A stretch of 64,000 nucleotides of DNA from Aphrocallistes beatrix (taxonomy: Eukaryota > Porifera > Hexactinellida > Sceptrulophora > Aphrocallistidae), in contig OY725489.1 of NCBI GenBank assembly GCA_963281255.1, positions 3,410,001 to 3,474,000 of the forward strand, given 5' to 3'. Position 1 is the first letter of the stretch; each line of letters begins with the position of its first letter. The notes under the pieces were generated by a model. That model was not told the DNA's origin. It did no database searches and saw only the letters and a list, made by a program, of their open reading frames with translations. The position numbers and the translations under genes are program-made. Positions 22,146 through 33,578 of this stretch are shown here, in pieces.

Positions 22146-23098
22146 TCATAACTCCGGCCTGGTCCATTCCCTCTTCTTCGCACTAGCCCCAGCTCTGCGA
22201 TCCACTGACAGAACTTGCTTCTTGTTGTAGCAATCCCTGCGATCATGCCCCTTCTTACCACACGATTGGGAGTATTGAGAAGGGCATCGCCTTTGCAAAT
22301 GTTCTGTATTACCACAGATATAGCATGCTAAACGCTGACCATAATTCCTGTAACCTGTACCAGCTCTACCGAATCTAGCTCGCCCCGTAGACCTTGGAAA
22401 TCGATCCCGATGTACGACATTAATAGTCTCCTCTCTAGCCTCAGGCAAGGGATTGTTGGTTGACATAACTCTTCGGCTCGATTCTAAGGCCCAATTTTCA
22501 TCCGCTTCTCTAACCGGTCTTTCTTTCTCTGTCCTCAACTTACAAATCCGTTTAAAATCACGATGGCCTTGATCGAGAGGGGTTTTTCTCTACCAGAGCA
22601 TAGCGTACCTTGTTTATGAATTCTCAAGCTATGATTAACGTTATTTCTCTGCTAGCCAATCGTTAATTGGTCACTGAATTGGCGGAGGTAACTGCGTTAT
22701 GAGGATTATACACGCCACCCGTATCGGTACCTTAGCATCAATAACCGCAGCCTTGAGTTCATAGAAATAGTCGTCGACGAATGTACCAGGTTCCCAGTCC
22801 TTATTCCTAAGAGACTGCATTGCTGTAGTGCTATCTACTGGCTCATCCAAGTTGTCAATCAGGATCTTGAAAGCTCCTTCTAAACTTCAGTTTCGTTTAT
22901 AACCTCCTTCACGATTTCCCGTTCCGCGATCCGCCGACAGATATACCCAGGTAACATGCTGATTGCTAAGCGCGCTCTCCTCCTTCCTTCCTGTGCTAGA
23001 AGCGGAGCGACTGCAGCCCTGAATAGTTTCTCCCATTCTGCAATCCGTTGATCCTTCTGAAGAGTTGGAATATTCAGCCCACCAAACTGTGACGCCAT
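22146..23098 (-). pseudogene. gypsy-1 gag
   Basis: Starts at the ATG at 23098, only about 20 nt after the 5' LTR (MASQFGGLNIPTLQKDQR). The middle (GAFKILIDNLDEPVD) lies in another frame. The C-terminal part (22146-22538) has a CCHC zinc knuckle, CYICGNTEHLQRRC, and a second one, SCGKKGHDRRDC, whose first Cys is replaced by Ser. Gag packages the RNA in virus-like particles. The gag of gypsy-3 begins similarly (LKSGERIEDWQPLF against LQKDQRIAEWEKLF). Confidence 0.75.
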
Positions 23099-23100
23099 TA

Positions 23101-23114
23101 TTATTATTGTGATT
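23101..23114 (-). promoter_or_regulatory. gypsy-1 primer-binding site, complementary to its own LTR
   Basis: Minus-strand AATCACAATAATAA lies 2 nt (TA) past the 5' LTR. It is the exact complement of 14 nt inside the LTR (23167-23180). No TGG start typical of a tRNA primer is present. This suggests self-priming from the 5' end of the element's own RNA. Confidence 0.6.
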
Positions 23115-23116
23115 TA

Positions 23117-23312
23117 TGTGATAAGGCAGTTAACAATATGTGACTATTATAATTAGCTTTACAGACAATCACAATAATAAATGATAATTACATACAGCTT
23201 AAGACTATCACTCTAGTATATATAAGTAGAGTATTGACTCCAAAGAGAATACCAGCAGCGCTGCATACTAAGTTTAACATAGACTACGATTAGACTACAC
23301 TACTATATAACA
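23117..23312 (-). repeat. gypsy-1 5' LTR
   Basis: 196 bp, nearly identical to 18548-18743. It carries the promoter and the self-complementary segment at 23167-23180. Confidence 0.9.
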
Positions 23313-23316
23313 AAAC

Positions 23317-24080
23317 AAATGTATTTTTAAATCAAGAATATTCCGTATCAAAACAATTATTTTTAAAAAATGACCCTATTTAGACATAATTTGTAATCAA
23401 GCATAGGAATATTTTATCCGATCTTAAATTCATTTGTTCACATTGAAGTTTCTCAGTTTTGAATCTTTTAACCTGAATAATTATTGTTAGATGTGACATT
23501 ATCAACTTTGTGTCATTCGTCACGATCTTAAGTGCCAATTATAGTCAATAGCCACCGATGTTAAAGTTTCACATGATTATACAAGTGTGTCAGATAACAT
23601 TTTACGAATTAAATGAGAATTTCGTGTGATACCTAGTAACGTACTAAATGTTTTTTATCGAAGTATGAATAGAAAAGATCACTAATTTATCACCACTACT
23701 ATCTATTAAGAGTTGGCATCTCTTAGGCATTGAAGCCCAGTATTTATCAAGAAAAACTGCTGATGATTGCATCAGTGTTCCTTAAAAATCACGAGCATAT
23801 CTTGATCGATTTTATATGATTTTATGTTATTTTATATTCTGTTAAAAATACTCTTCAACTTCAAATGTTTAATTCCTTTATAAATGTACAATTGTGCCTC
23901 CAAGGAAATGCCATGCAGTAACATCGTGTTCTATAGACACGTGGGCCCTGACCTCCCAGATATAATATTTCTTGGGTCTCTCTCATTTCAGTGCGTGTTG
24001 TTATAATTTTTGGTTTAGTTCTTCAACTTCCAGTAGCCCTGTAAGGCAAATGTGGGTGCCTTCAGATTTACATACCATAC
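23317..24080. other. AT-rich non-coding stretch
   Basis: No gene, repeat match or hairpin that I can support. Confidence 0.45.
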
Positions 24081-24081
24081 T

Positions 24082-24252
24082 CAGGGTTTCATACAGGGGG
24101 TGGTAGGGGGGCACTTGAGCCCCTACTCATTAAAGTGCCCCCTAGAAATACAATGAAGCATTAAATGAAGAGATGTGATCTAGTGCTTGCCCCCTTTCAA
24201 ATTTAGAAATCTAAGATTGCCCCCTTGCATGCAAATCCTGTATGAAACACTG
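24082..24252. mobile_element. 171-bp MITE with 5-bp target duplication
   Basis: CAGGGTTTCATACAGG at the left pairs with CCTGTATGAAACACTG at the right. ATACT flanks both sides (24077-24081 and 24253-24257). The interior has G- and C-runs. A related element with the same organisation is at 60676-60814. Confidence 0.75.
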
Positions 24253-24404
24253 ATACTTGTAAAATCCAAATAATTGATGTAATATTTATATGATAAGAAG
24301 TCACCAAAAATGGCTATTTGTTTGAACAACTTGCCATTTTGGTCCAGATGTAGCAAATGGTATCCTAATTCGATAGAGAGGTGATCTACTATGGATCTGG
24401 CCTA

Positions 24405-24602
24405 TTTCGGAAAGAAAAGTTTCTACGATTAAGATCTAAGCGATATTTTGACTCCAATAAATATAAACATTTGTACCTTTTCTATCCAATATATAGTATA
24501 CTACTTGTACGTATATAGCTTTACCACATGATAGAAACCATTGTGAAATCATTGTAGTGTCCTGCGATGGAAAAGTTGTGTATATTTTCACACTGTTATA
24601 TA
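24405..24602 (+). repeat. Family A interior fragment (A8)
   Basis: ACGATTAAGATCTAAGCGA, CATGATAGAAACCATTG and GTGTATATTTTCACAC match the interiors of A1 and A7. It is bounded on the right by a mariner-like MITE. Confidence 0.5.
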
Positions 24603-25023
24603 TAGGGTGTTTCAGCGATCACAAAAAGAATTTGAAATTACTAGGTAAATATTTTACTAATCATCTTCCCCTTCTACGATGTTGTTTAGCACCTTCTGAC
24701 ATTTGTGTGACAGCAAAATGGACAATCTAGATGACAAACAAAACAAGATCAAGATGGTGGAATTCTACCATAAAAATCAGTCCTATTCAAGATTACTCCA
24801 CACTTCTAAGGTTTACCCGCCCAAATGACTAAATCGGAAATGAGTTATCCCACTTTAATGATGTTTTAAAATAATTCACTTTTATTCCAACGGTTTGCTT
24901 CATCGTTTTTCGTAAATGTCAAAGGATTTCCTTTCAAAAGCAACCAAAATAACTAAATTATCTCAATCACAAATGAAATGAAAGCAATTTACTTTTGTGA
25001 TACAATCGCTGAAACACCCTGTA
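24603..25023 (+). mobile_element. Tc1/mariner-type deletion derivative, 421 bp
   Basis: Ends AGGGTGTTTCAGCGAT and ATCGCTGAAACACCCT are inverted and bordered by TA. Inside, ATG at about 24717 opens MDNLDDKQNKIKMVEFYHKN, which resembles the N-terminal helix-turn-helix start of Tc1/mariner-type transposases. The rest of the transposase is missing, so this is a shortened, non-autonomous copy. Confidence 0.65.
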
Positions 25024-26912
25024 CATAGTATCATACACATAATATTAATTTTAGAGCCTTCTAAGTATTGATCCTGAAATTTACACATGATGAAGTGCAT
25101 TATTATATGAACTGTTGATATATAATTTCTATCATAAAATATGGATCACATGGGCGCCGTACACCGTCCATCCTGAAAAGGCAGCTCCTGTAATCTGAAA
25201 TTCTTTAAAAATACCAAAAGTTGTAACTATTTATTAAAACTATTAGAAACGAGAGTGTTCGGTTGATAGAAATTTATTTGCTTGCTATTCCGTATTAAAT
25301 TCCATTGTTCAGGATCTAACACTCGTTACCAGAAGCTAGTGTGAGAATCCTATGAGAGTTAAAAGTTTATTGATGAATAATGCGTTGCTATGCATACCAT
25401 TATATAATGCATAAGAACATGTTTAGATTTGCAACTACATGCTCAATTAGATATCAGCAATAAATACTGAGTTATGTTAAAATGTTATGTGATTAATCAT
25501 ATGAATATAAGCAAAAATATATCGTAATATTTAAAACTTAATAACAAGATAATGAAAAGAGACAAAACAAAACTTCCAACGAATAAATGTTTATCATATA
25601 CCCAAACACCTTTAATGATGACGTCATCATGATTACGTGATGATGACTCATCCAAAAAATGAAAAATCTTTATTTCGTGTTATTATTGAAAATTAGAATA
25701 CTTAGAATTGTTAGCACAAAATGTTATAAATTTTACACCTTGGAGGCGTTAGAATTCGAATATCTGAAAAAACGAAAGGGATACAGGCAAAATTTCGCCT
25801 AACCAAATGATCATTAAATTTCTTAACACCTTTCTATGTCAATAATTTGTGATTAATTGATGTTGACTCGTCAAAATAGTGCGTGTTATTATGGAAGAAG
25901 TACGATACTTTAGATGGTTTGAGTAGGTTTTTAATCAATAACTTGAAGATATTGGGAAAATATTTCTCTCTAATGAAATGATTTATGCGCTTCTTAACTT
26001 TATTAATTCGTTATTTTGTGATTATTTGTGATTAAAGATATTTAATCAGCTATGTTTCTTCTAATTTATTAATTTTTCTTACTTCGGGTAAGTATTGAAA
26101 GTTAGATATATGTACAATTAGATGAATGTACGAAATTATTAATAAATAGTATCAAACAGATATATTCCTAAATAATTACATTTTCATTTTGACTTTCAAA
26201 AATAGATATAGCTATCATAATCAATGAAACTATACAATTACAATATAAAATTGCATTTTCTTTAAGATTTCAACGTTATTTTGCTTTTCCATAATAACAA
26301 ATAGACAATTTGACAGTAATATTGATTTACTTATGATTCATTGATAAGTGTTAACTTTCAATCACAGACAATCTAGTAGTGAACCTTTGAAGTAAGGTTT
26401 CCCCATCAGCAATATTAGGCTTATAAAATCACATGCGGAATAACTATATATACAAGCACTTGGTAATGTTTGTTACATTTTTACTATTTCAAATTATAAT
26501 TTCATAATTTTTCTCTTTCACATCGAATCGTTCATTTTATTATTTTTGAAGGTAAGTCCTTTTCAGTACGATAAATATTGAAATAAATTTATTTTATTAA
26601 TTAGAAATGGAAATGTAAGTCACAATTGTTTTCCTATAACATTTGAAATTTGGGCTTTATTTGTCCGCGCATGATATCTCTTAAATTTTGGCCTCCAAGA
26701 ATGGGAGGTTAATTAATCAATGTGAACACTTGATTATTTCCCATACAGATAGTGCAGTTCCGGCACCAGGATTTCTTTTGGGAGCGCGGGCTAAATGTTT
26801 GCTAAAGCAGAGAGGTCATATTCTTAAAATTTGTCTCTATCACAATATACTAATTTTTCTGAGGGGGGACTTTAACATCAATATTGAAAATGCATTAATT
26901 TTATTAGATAAT
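25024..26912. other. Non-coding stretch upstream of a Helitron relic
   Basis: At 25150-25190 a diverged end of family B occurs (ACACCGTCCATCC, GGCAGCTCCTGTA). The remainder is AT-rich. GTAAGT donor-like sites at about 26551 and 26612 could belong to a 5' leader of the Helitron gene, but no coding match supports this. Confidence 0.4.
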
Positions 26913-28503
26913 ATGGACAATAATTTGCCATTGCAAACAAATGAGAGAGCTAGTAGAGCTATGGATACAGAGGTATTGCTCACAACAGGAGAGTGATATT
27001 ATTGAATCCTGTTCACAACCTAACTTTGATAATTCAAGTAGTCAAGTTGTTCAGCGTACTCCAATATCCTCTCAAATTCTACCAACGAATGTGCTCGATA
27101 TAATGTCGAGTCAATGTTCCACAAGCAACGAAGTTAATATGGAGACTTCTCCAATTTCTACTCGAAAAGGTAGGAAAAGGAAAGGCTACAGAGCGAAGAT
27201 TGCTAAGAATAGAGCTGTTATGAAAAAGAGGAGGTGAAACGATCCTCAATATTGCATTGATCAGAATAAGCGGCGTCTTGAAAGTTTTAAGGAAAAATAG
27301 AAGATCCTTTAAAACGTGAGATGCATAACAAACGTCAGTTTTTACATAAAAAAACTGAAACATTCTGCTAAGCGCGAGGAACATAATGAGCACCAGTTGA
27401 AGTGCCAGTCAAAGAGGCTGGAGGATCTCGTTAAGCGGGAGGAACATAACTTTTGTCAAATGGAGATATACAGAGCTAGAAGTGGAGACCTCAATGCTAG
27501 TATTCTTAAATATCAGTCTCAGTTATTAGAAGGTCCTACTTATGTATGCTCATGCTGTGGGTGTCTCCATTTTAGAAGGTCTGTTATCATTTTGAAGAGC
27601 AAGGATACTGGTTTCTGGAATCACTGCAATCAGGAATTCTTGGACCAGGTAACATAAAGTACTCATATAACTTATCATTTTATAATATAGTTCGAGAACT
27701 ATTTCTTAACATCATTAACCTTGAATATATTTAAATGCATAACTTAAGATTACAAATATTTCTAGGTCTTTCTCTATCATTCAAATGGTACAGAATATGT
27801 TTGCAACAACTGCAAGCTGTACATCAGAGAATGAAAGATACCGAAGATAGCGCTATGCCGTGGTTTAATTTTTCCTGAGATACCCACACAACTCGTTGGT
27901 CTGACTACTATAGAGCAGAGGTTGATATCTCCGAGGCATGAGTTCATGAACATCAGATCTCTAGGCAGGGAAAGACAGGTTAGATTGCATAGAATGATTG
28001 TTAATGTTCCCATTGACATTGACAAGACCGTAAATCAGTTACCTCGAACATTCCAACAATCTCAAACCATCCAGTTGCAACTATTTCGGAAATTGTCTTT
28101 CTCGAAACATTGCCTTTTTGAGACGATTAGACCAAACGTCGTGCTAGAAGCGGCTCTCTATCTTTCCAACACCGAGCTCTTCAAGCAGCAGAAAGTTAGC
28201 TTATCAGAGGATTGGGTTAATTCTGTCAAAGGTAGTACAGATGTTAATTTTATTGTAAACCCTACTGATAAGCCAGGTGAACTGAATACTGAGATAAAGG
28301 ACGATACAACGATAGGTATTTCGTTTGATCCTGAATCTGAGCATATCTCTGTTCTTACTGATATGCTAAAGGATATTGATGATTGGGATGAAACTAAGAA
28401 CGATCTCCCTATCAACCCTGTCAGTTTGGACACACTGTTGATTTCAAATGAGGATGTGTTGCTGAAATTAGCTCCAGGAGAAGGTAGAAAGCCTTTACAC
28501 TTG
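26913..28503 (+). pseudogene. Helitron-type N-terminal region (DUF6570), truncated
   Basis: The N-terminus (MDNNLPLQTNERASRAMD) and a basic GRKRKGYRAKIAKNRA segment pass through frame breaks at 26990 and 27237 into REEHNEHQLKCQSKR and GPTYVCSCCGCLHFRRSV. GAC CAG meets a GTAACA donor, and a 117-bp intron (27649-27765) ends TTTCTAG. The frame resumes as VFLYHSNGTEYVCNNC, has one TGA (27826), then shows the DUF6570 signature: PKIALCRGLIFPEIPTQL, EQRLISPRHEFMNIRSLG and MIVNVPIDIDKTVNQLPRTF. It ends at LKLAPGEGRKPLHL, where sequence next to a fold-back MITE begins. DUF6570 precedes the Rep/helicase region in animal Helitrons and other PIF1-helicase TE proteins; that downstream part is absent. Confidence 0.7.
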
Positions 28504-28530
28504 TCCCATAATTGCACCTCCCATAATTGT

Positions 28531-28643
28531 CCCATAATTGCACCTCGATACCATGTGAGTATAGTCTGACACAAATAAAATTGTTACAATGATCACAATT
28601 TGTGCCAGACTATACTCACGTGGTATCGAGGTGCATTTATGGG
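28531..28643. mobile_element. Small fold-back MITE, 46-bp arms
   Basis: CCCATAATTGCACCTCGATA and the following 26 bp are mirrored at 28598-28643 (two or three mismatches) around a 21-bp loop. A partial direct repeat of the left arm lies at 28505-28530. It sits at the point where the Helitron frame ends. Confidence 0.7.
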
Positions 28644-28868
28644 AAGAAATAAGAAACAACATAATATAACTGAGGCAAACTTCTGTAATTTTAAATTTTT
28701 TACTCATAATATGATATTGTGGTTGAACTACAAATAAGTAATATATGTAACAAAGGAATTGAGTATTGCGGGTATTGCATAATAACGGACGAATCATGGT
28801 ATGCACATACTTTTCTTGTGGTTTAAAAATACTAAGTAACCTACGTATTTAAATTCGATTTCGAATGC

Positions 28869-29765
28869 ATAAACCTCGTTTTGAATGGACTTCCAAATTC
28901 CGTAACCAGGAAAATTTTGATGCGGAGGTTGGACGGCTATTTTCGAAGCAGTTGATGACTCGGGAGGGATTAGAGAGTTTTCAGGATGTGAGAGAGGCAG
29001 GCATGGCCACAATTGAGTAGGTGGAGCAGGTAATACCTGATAGTGGAGAGTGAAGGATCTAAAGTTCTCTATCTTAGGGAGAGTACATCCTCCAGTGTGG
29101 AAGTACTACGTGTTGTAGCACGCGAAGATCTATAGCAAGTATATGCCCAACACAGTATCAACCACAGTGCACGAGATAGGATATTTGCTTACTTACAGGA
29201 CCACAAGTTTGGTTCCTAGCCACGCCTTGTATACAACTCTCACTTCCTCCCACTTCCAGTCCACTGTACAGTGAGATGAGTGACCTTAAACCCCCAAACC
29301 GCCTGAGATATTCAGCGAACAGCTCCTGTCTTCTTATTGCTCAGCTAGAGTCTGCTACCCACGGGATAGTATGTTGAAGGTGGTAGATGCTTATGGAGGG
29401 AGGAGGATCAGTACTTATGTACCGGAGTTCCTTCAGCAAGCTTGAGTAAGGTAGGGAGAAAACCCGTCACGATTGTTTCCACAGTATACACAAGCAAGGC
29501 AAAACGATGATCGAGTCAAGCCGTAAACGTCATAAACCCTACCACTGCGGGGATAACGTGAGGATCCCGATGCCGAGCGTTGATAGACCTCCCATCGGTC
29601 CTCTCAGTTTGATTGGGACAATACGGGATTTGTACGCGTGTGGTTCTGCGTTTCAGGTTGACACAAATCATGGCAGGATCCCGACATCCTTCTCATTTCC
29701 CCTGCGGTACAAACTTGCTACTGCAGCAAGGTGACATCACTGATAGGGAGGTGTCAGTTGATTTG
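28869..29765 (+). pseudogene. KRBA2-like integrase transposon relic, plus copy
   Basis: The broken frame starts KPRFEWTSKFRNQENFD and passes through LESFQDVREAG and a segment near 29170 (HSINHSARDRIFAYLQDHK) that matches the zinc-binding head of KRBA2/SCAND3-type integrases. The integrase core is missing. The C-terminal part at 29507-29734 reads SSRKRHKPYHCGDNVRIPMP and DRPPIGPLSLIGTIRDLY, the small C-terminal domain of this family. It runs tail to tail into a second copy on the minus strand. Family assignment is from memory of motifs. Confidence 0.55.
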
Positions 29766-30301
29766 ACAGAAGTAATTCACTAATCAATGTATATTACTGC
29801 AGGTAGTTAGACTATTGTGACATTTTGAGGAACAGTATATCTTCTGTTTGTAGTAAACTCACCGGTTGATAGTGCAGTCTGACTTACACTTACAACTTAC
29901 ACGGGTAAAACTCCCAGCCTCAGACCGAGCAGCTGTCCTAACTGACATCTCCCTATTAGGGATGTCACTAGGCTGCAGTAGCAAGTTTGTACCGCAGGGG
30001 GATACATCCGAAGGGAGAAGGGTGTCGGGATCCTGCAATGCTTTGCGCCAACCTGAAACGCAGAACAACTCGGTACAAATCAGTTATTGTCCCAATCAAA
30101 CTGAGAGGACCGATGGGAGGTCTAACAACGCTCGGAATAGGGATCCTCACGTTATTCCCGCAGTGGTAGGGTTTGTGACGTTTACGGCTTGACTCAATAA
30201 TCGTTTTGCCTTACTTTTTGTGTAGACTGTGGAAACAATCGCAACGGATTTTTTCCCTACCTGACTTAAACTTGCAAAATGAACCGCGGGTACAGAAGTA
30301 C

Positions 30302-30458
30302 TGTTATGAACTCGTAATGAAGACTAACTAATAGATAATAGAAGAAATACCAAATAGTATGTCAACTGTAAAGTAAGACTAAATGAAATAACTTCAGACT
30401 ACTACTAAATAACACCTTGGGTGGTAGCCAGTAGTTTGTCTGTTACTAAGACCCATCA
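30302..30458 (-). repeat. gypsy-2 3' LTR
   Basis: 157 bp, shorter than its partner. On the minus strand it is preceded by GAAAAGGGGG, a likely polypurine tract. It contains AATACCAAAT (30346-30355), complementary in RNA sense to the primer-binding site. Confidence 0.75.
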
Positions 30459-30789
30459 CCCCCTTTTCAAACTGGTGCTTCCTTAGCCTCCTCTGTGTTG
30501 GCCTGTGAGACACTCTCTGTTACCTGTGTACTCGCATCCCAGCGGATAAAGTATTCAAAATATTTGAGGTCTCCTGATTCTCTGGGGGTATCTCCTCTCA
30601 ACCTGGTGATCCGTGATGATTGAGTTCTCATCTGCGTCATTGCTGGATTCGTCCCCTGTTTATCCCAAATAATTTTAATCCTATGTAAAATGCCACTAAA
30701 TTATAACAGCAAAAGAACAGAGAAAGAGCGAGTTTTGTTAGTATAGATCAGTGATAATTAGACGAATGAACTGCAATTTAGGGGGGTTT

Positions 30790-31324
30790 TAGTGCAGCTC
30801 CTATTATAGAAGATGTCCTTATGGTATGGACAGCTTGTAACGTCCTTCCGTCCGTCTGCGCCTCCTGAAATATCCAGTGGACCGTTTTATATCAAATTGG
30901 GACTGGACACTTCTTTTATCGTGGATATTTGCTCCTGGTTTGAAGTTTTGGGAATTTATTACACCTTCTATCTAAAGGTAACAAATGTTTATCATTACAT
31001 ATGACGAGACAAATGTACAAATAGATATTCCCTGACCATACATTCAAATGGTACTCGAGAATTTGAGACTTTATGATATAGAGATACAATGGTCTTCTAT
31101 TACTAAAATCTGAACATTTAAGATGAAAACCAGGTAAACCACAATATAATAAGTATTATGTACCATATCTTCAGACCTTTATATGCATATTTTCACACCT
31201 TGGAGGTATTTTCAAACAAATGGTAGAGAGTTGCGATAGAGTAGAGCTATAAACGACTGCATATCAACATATATTTCTAGTTTATTTGACACAGATTGTC
31301 ACTAGCTTTACTGGAGCTGCACTA
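30790..31324 (+). mobile_element. Family B dispersed element (B1)
   Basis: TAGTGCAGCTCC at the left and GGAGCTGCACTA at the right form inverted ends. Inside are the family B signatures: CCTTATGG(T/C)ATGGAC, repeated CGTCCGTCCG, and TATGCATATTTTCACACCTT. Other copies are at 43880, 48191 and 49525. Non-coding. Confidence 0.6.
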
Positions 31325-31339
31325 TCGGTATGTCGAGCG

Positions 31340-31431
31340 ACATTTTTTTCTAATTGTATGTGTCTTGCGGTCCTGAAAAAAGTACCTCGCAGTCCCTAAG
31401 TGGACCGCGAACCCCAATTTGGGAACCACTG
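31340..31431 (-). mobile_element. hAT-type element end
   Basis: Minus-strand CAGTGGTTCCCAAATTGGGG at 31431 is a typical hAT terminus. It cuts off the gypsy-2 RT frame at IFDRL. The opposite end was not found. Confidence 0.5.
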
Positions 31432-31433
31432 CT

Positions 31434-31830
31434 CTAACCTATCAAAGATGGACTGTGGGTTTGGTAAACAGTATTCGTCTCGTTTCGTAACTCCGTTAAG
31501 CCTGCGGTAGTCCACTGCGAACCTCATTGCTCGGTCCTTTTTCTTCACTAGGATGACGTCAGATGCCCAAGGCGACTTGCTTGGCTGGCAGATAGGAGGA
31601 TTTGCGCCTAGCATCTCTTCCAATTGCTTTGTTATCTCGCTCTCCCAATACGGAGGTTTCCGTCTTGGTCTGCATTTCTGTGGAGGCGAGTTTCCCGTTA
31701 GGATTACATGGGGTTCTGGAACTTTACACCTTTCTGGTCGTTTGTTATTCCGTGAAAATAGTTTCTTAAACCCATCGGCTACTGAGGCAAGTTTCGGATC
31801 TCTCTATCGTCGACAATTCGTTTGATAAAA
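31434..31830 (-). pseudogene. gypsy-2 reverse transcriptase, N-terminal fragment
   Basis: Minus-strand pieces in order: KLASVADGFKKLF, HVILTGNSPPQKCRPRRKPP, QLEEMLGANPPICQPSKSPW, VILVKKKDRAMRFAVDYRRL and DEYCLPNPQSIFDRL. This is the entry to the RT palm. The catalytic YXDD region is missing because a hAT-type end begins here. Confidence 0.75.
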
Positions 31831-31954
31831 GTTCCCTTTTTTGTTCCTCTGCTAGCGCGCCACCTCTTTGATTGGTTCATTCTGCTTCGCAACCCCATAG
31901 ATCCCAAGTGACCAGCATTTGCAATCAAAACCAGCTTGACAAGATTAAATACAA

Positions 31955-32175
31955 AACTCATTTTACTCTATTGTAGCTTAAATTATTTATTCAATCTCAA
32001 AAATACTTAATTTCTACAATATTTGAGCCACTTTTGATAGCATTTTAATGCCTAATTCCATTTATATAGACATTTTTGAATTTATGACTGTGTAAGGACC
32101 AGCATTTGGATCCTTCCAAGTTGGGATCTATGCAACCCTCGTTCGAGCTAAGGGCGTTGCGCCGCTAAGCTAGCT
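31955..32175 (-). repeat. Dispersed repeat with tRNA-like head (candidate SINE)
   Basis: The segment recurs at 58030-58225 (CTCATTTTACT, CAGCATTTGGATCC, AAGTTGGGATCTATG). Read on the minus strand, the head contains TAGCTTAGCGG (32162-32172), which fits a Pol III A box, followed by GCGCAACGCC. The matching B box is poor. It lies between protease and RT of gypsy-2, so it is an insertion. A tRNA-derived SINE is plausible but unproven. Confidence 0.35.
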
Positions 32176-32328
32176 CTGAGTTTCTATTCACGAATGACCT
32201 ATTTTTACCCTACTATTCGCCCATTCAAATTTAACTGGTCCCATTTGTCCCAGAAATCTCTTGCCGAGCTGTAGTGTGGCCTCCTTACTGTCTAGCACTT
32301 GCATTCGTTCAACTACAGATTCAAGTTC

Positions 32329-33317
32329 TCAAATTTGAATCCTTACGTCGACGTAGCAGTTAATTTTCACTGGATTGTTGTATAAACCGTACACTTTGCT
32401 TGTTGCCGTGACTAAATTGCTTTCCAATTCCAGTTGCCTCAATGTGCCAAGATCGATCACGCTCGGTTTTGCGCCGGTGTCAAGCATTGCTACTACACAA
32501 TGAGATCCTATCTGGATTTCCACCGTTACTGCCTCTTCACAGGTAGATACCTGATACACGTTCTTATTCTGGAAGTTATACGATCTCTCCAATCGCGCGT
32601 CTTTATCCTTCTTTGTACAATTAGTTGACTTGTGTCCAGCCTCACCACATACTGAAAAATACCTGTTCTGGCAGAACCGAATAAAGTGCCCTGTTTTTCC
32701 ACAGTGGTGGCATTTGCGTGGTTGTCGTCTGCCTGCGCCTCGATAACTCTGCCTCCGAACGAAGTGAACTTGCTATTCACCGGATCACTTTCGTCGGAAT
32801 CATCACTCGGTCATCCTCGTTGTTGCGACTCTTTACTTTCCAATATCTCTACTTGCTGTATACGACACCCGCGATCTACTGGGATTCCTCTTTAACCCAG
32901 TACTTTCCTCAACACGGACCCGAAGTGTAGCGCGTTCTCCAAAGAGAGTGGATTGTCCTGCGACTTGACCACTCCTTCAGCTTTTGTTGAGTTTCTACAC
33001 AATTTCGAGACAAAATGAACATACATGCTGTTTTAGGTGTAATCCCGGCTTTACACGCTTCTTCAAGGTATCTGCGAAGAAGTCGGGGGCTGGTTCACCA
33101 GAGTCCACGTCATTCGGCGGAACTTGGCTGCTGCCTCAAACTCGTCCTCTTCGGGGTCCAGTTTATCTTTGAGGTACTTGCGCGTCATCGAGTGCATCTT
33201 TTCCAATCGCGGTAAGTACCACTTTCTCTTCCAACCTCGCTTCACATAAGCTGGCAATAGCTTAACCGCAGTAATTCCCTCCATTGACGACACAGCTGCA
33301 CGAATAGGGGCTGTCAT
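32329..33317 (-). pseudogene. gypsy-2 gag and protease
   Basis: The gag middle (33063-33200) reads KLDPEEDEFEAAAKFRRMTW, matching the gypsy-3 gag segment ELEATARFRRMSW. A zinc knuckle, CHHCGKTGHFIRFC, lies near 32695, followed by a second with its first Cys missing (SVCGEAGHKSTNC), the same loss as in gypsy-1. The protease reads VAMLDTGAKPSVIDLG (near 32475) with an intact DTG. Several frameshifts separate the parts. Confidence 0.75.
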
Positions 33318-33381
33318 CGCACTATAGTTTGGCCCTCGCGTAAAGGGGTACGGTAATAGTGAGAGGTGTTGTCATGACTAA

Positions 33382-33391
33382 ATTTGGTATT
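33382..33391 (-). promoter_or_regulatory. gypsy-2 primer-binding site, complementary to its own LTR
   Basis: Minus-strand AATACCAAAT lies 2 nt (TA) past the LTR end and is complementary to 33434-33443 inside the LTR. Same geometry as gypsy-1, with a different sequence. Confidence 0.55.
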
Positions 33392-33393
33392 TA

Positions 33394-33578
33394 TGCTATG
33401 AACTCTGAAGACTAACTAATAGATAATAGAAGCAATACCAAATAGTATGTCAACAGTAAAGGAAGAAAGAATAAATGAAATAATTTGAAATAACTACTAA
33501 TTGGTTCAGCCTACTACTAAATAACACCTTGGGTGGTAGCCAGTTGTTTGTCTGTTTCTAAGACCCAGACTCATAACA
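33394..33578 (-). repeat. gypsy-2 5' LTR
   Basis: 185 bp, TGTTATGAGTCTGGG to TTCATAGCA on the minus strand. It contains extra sequence relative to the 3' LTR. Confidence 0.75.

Larger units (their letters stand above)
18548..23312 (-). mobile_element. gypsy-1: Ty3/gypsy LTR retrotransposon
   Basis: A 4,765-bp element read on the minus strand with two 196-bp LTRs that differ at about three positions, a gag-pol region, a primer-binding site and a polypurine tract. Domain order is gag zinc knuckle, protease, reverse transcriptase, RNase H, integrase: the Ty3/gypsy order. AAAC stands on both outer sides (18544-18547 and 23313-23316), a likely 4-bp target duplication. All genes carry frameshifts or stops, so it cannot move on its own. 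Confidence 0.9.
30302..33578 (-). mobile_element. gypsy-2: Ty3/gypsy retrotransposon, heavily rearranged
   Basis: Direct repeats at 30302-30458 and 33394-33578 are its LTRs on the minus strand. GTAC flanks both sides (30298-30301 and 33579-33582), a 4-bp target duplication. It keeps gag pieces, a CCHC knuckle, the protease and the start of RT, then is cut by hAT-type and family B insertions. A tRNA-like repeat interrupts protease and RT. It is inserted in a KRBA2-like relic. Confidence 0.85.
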
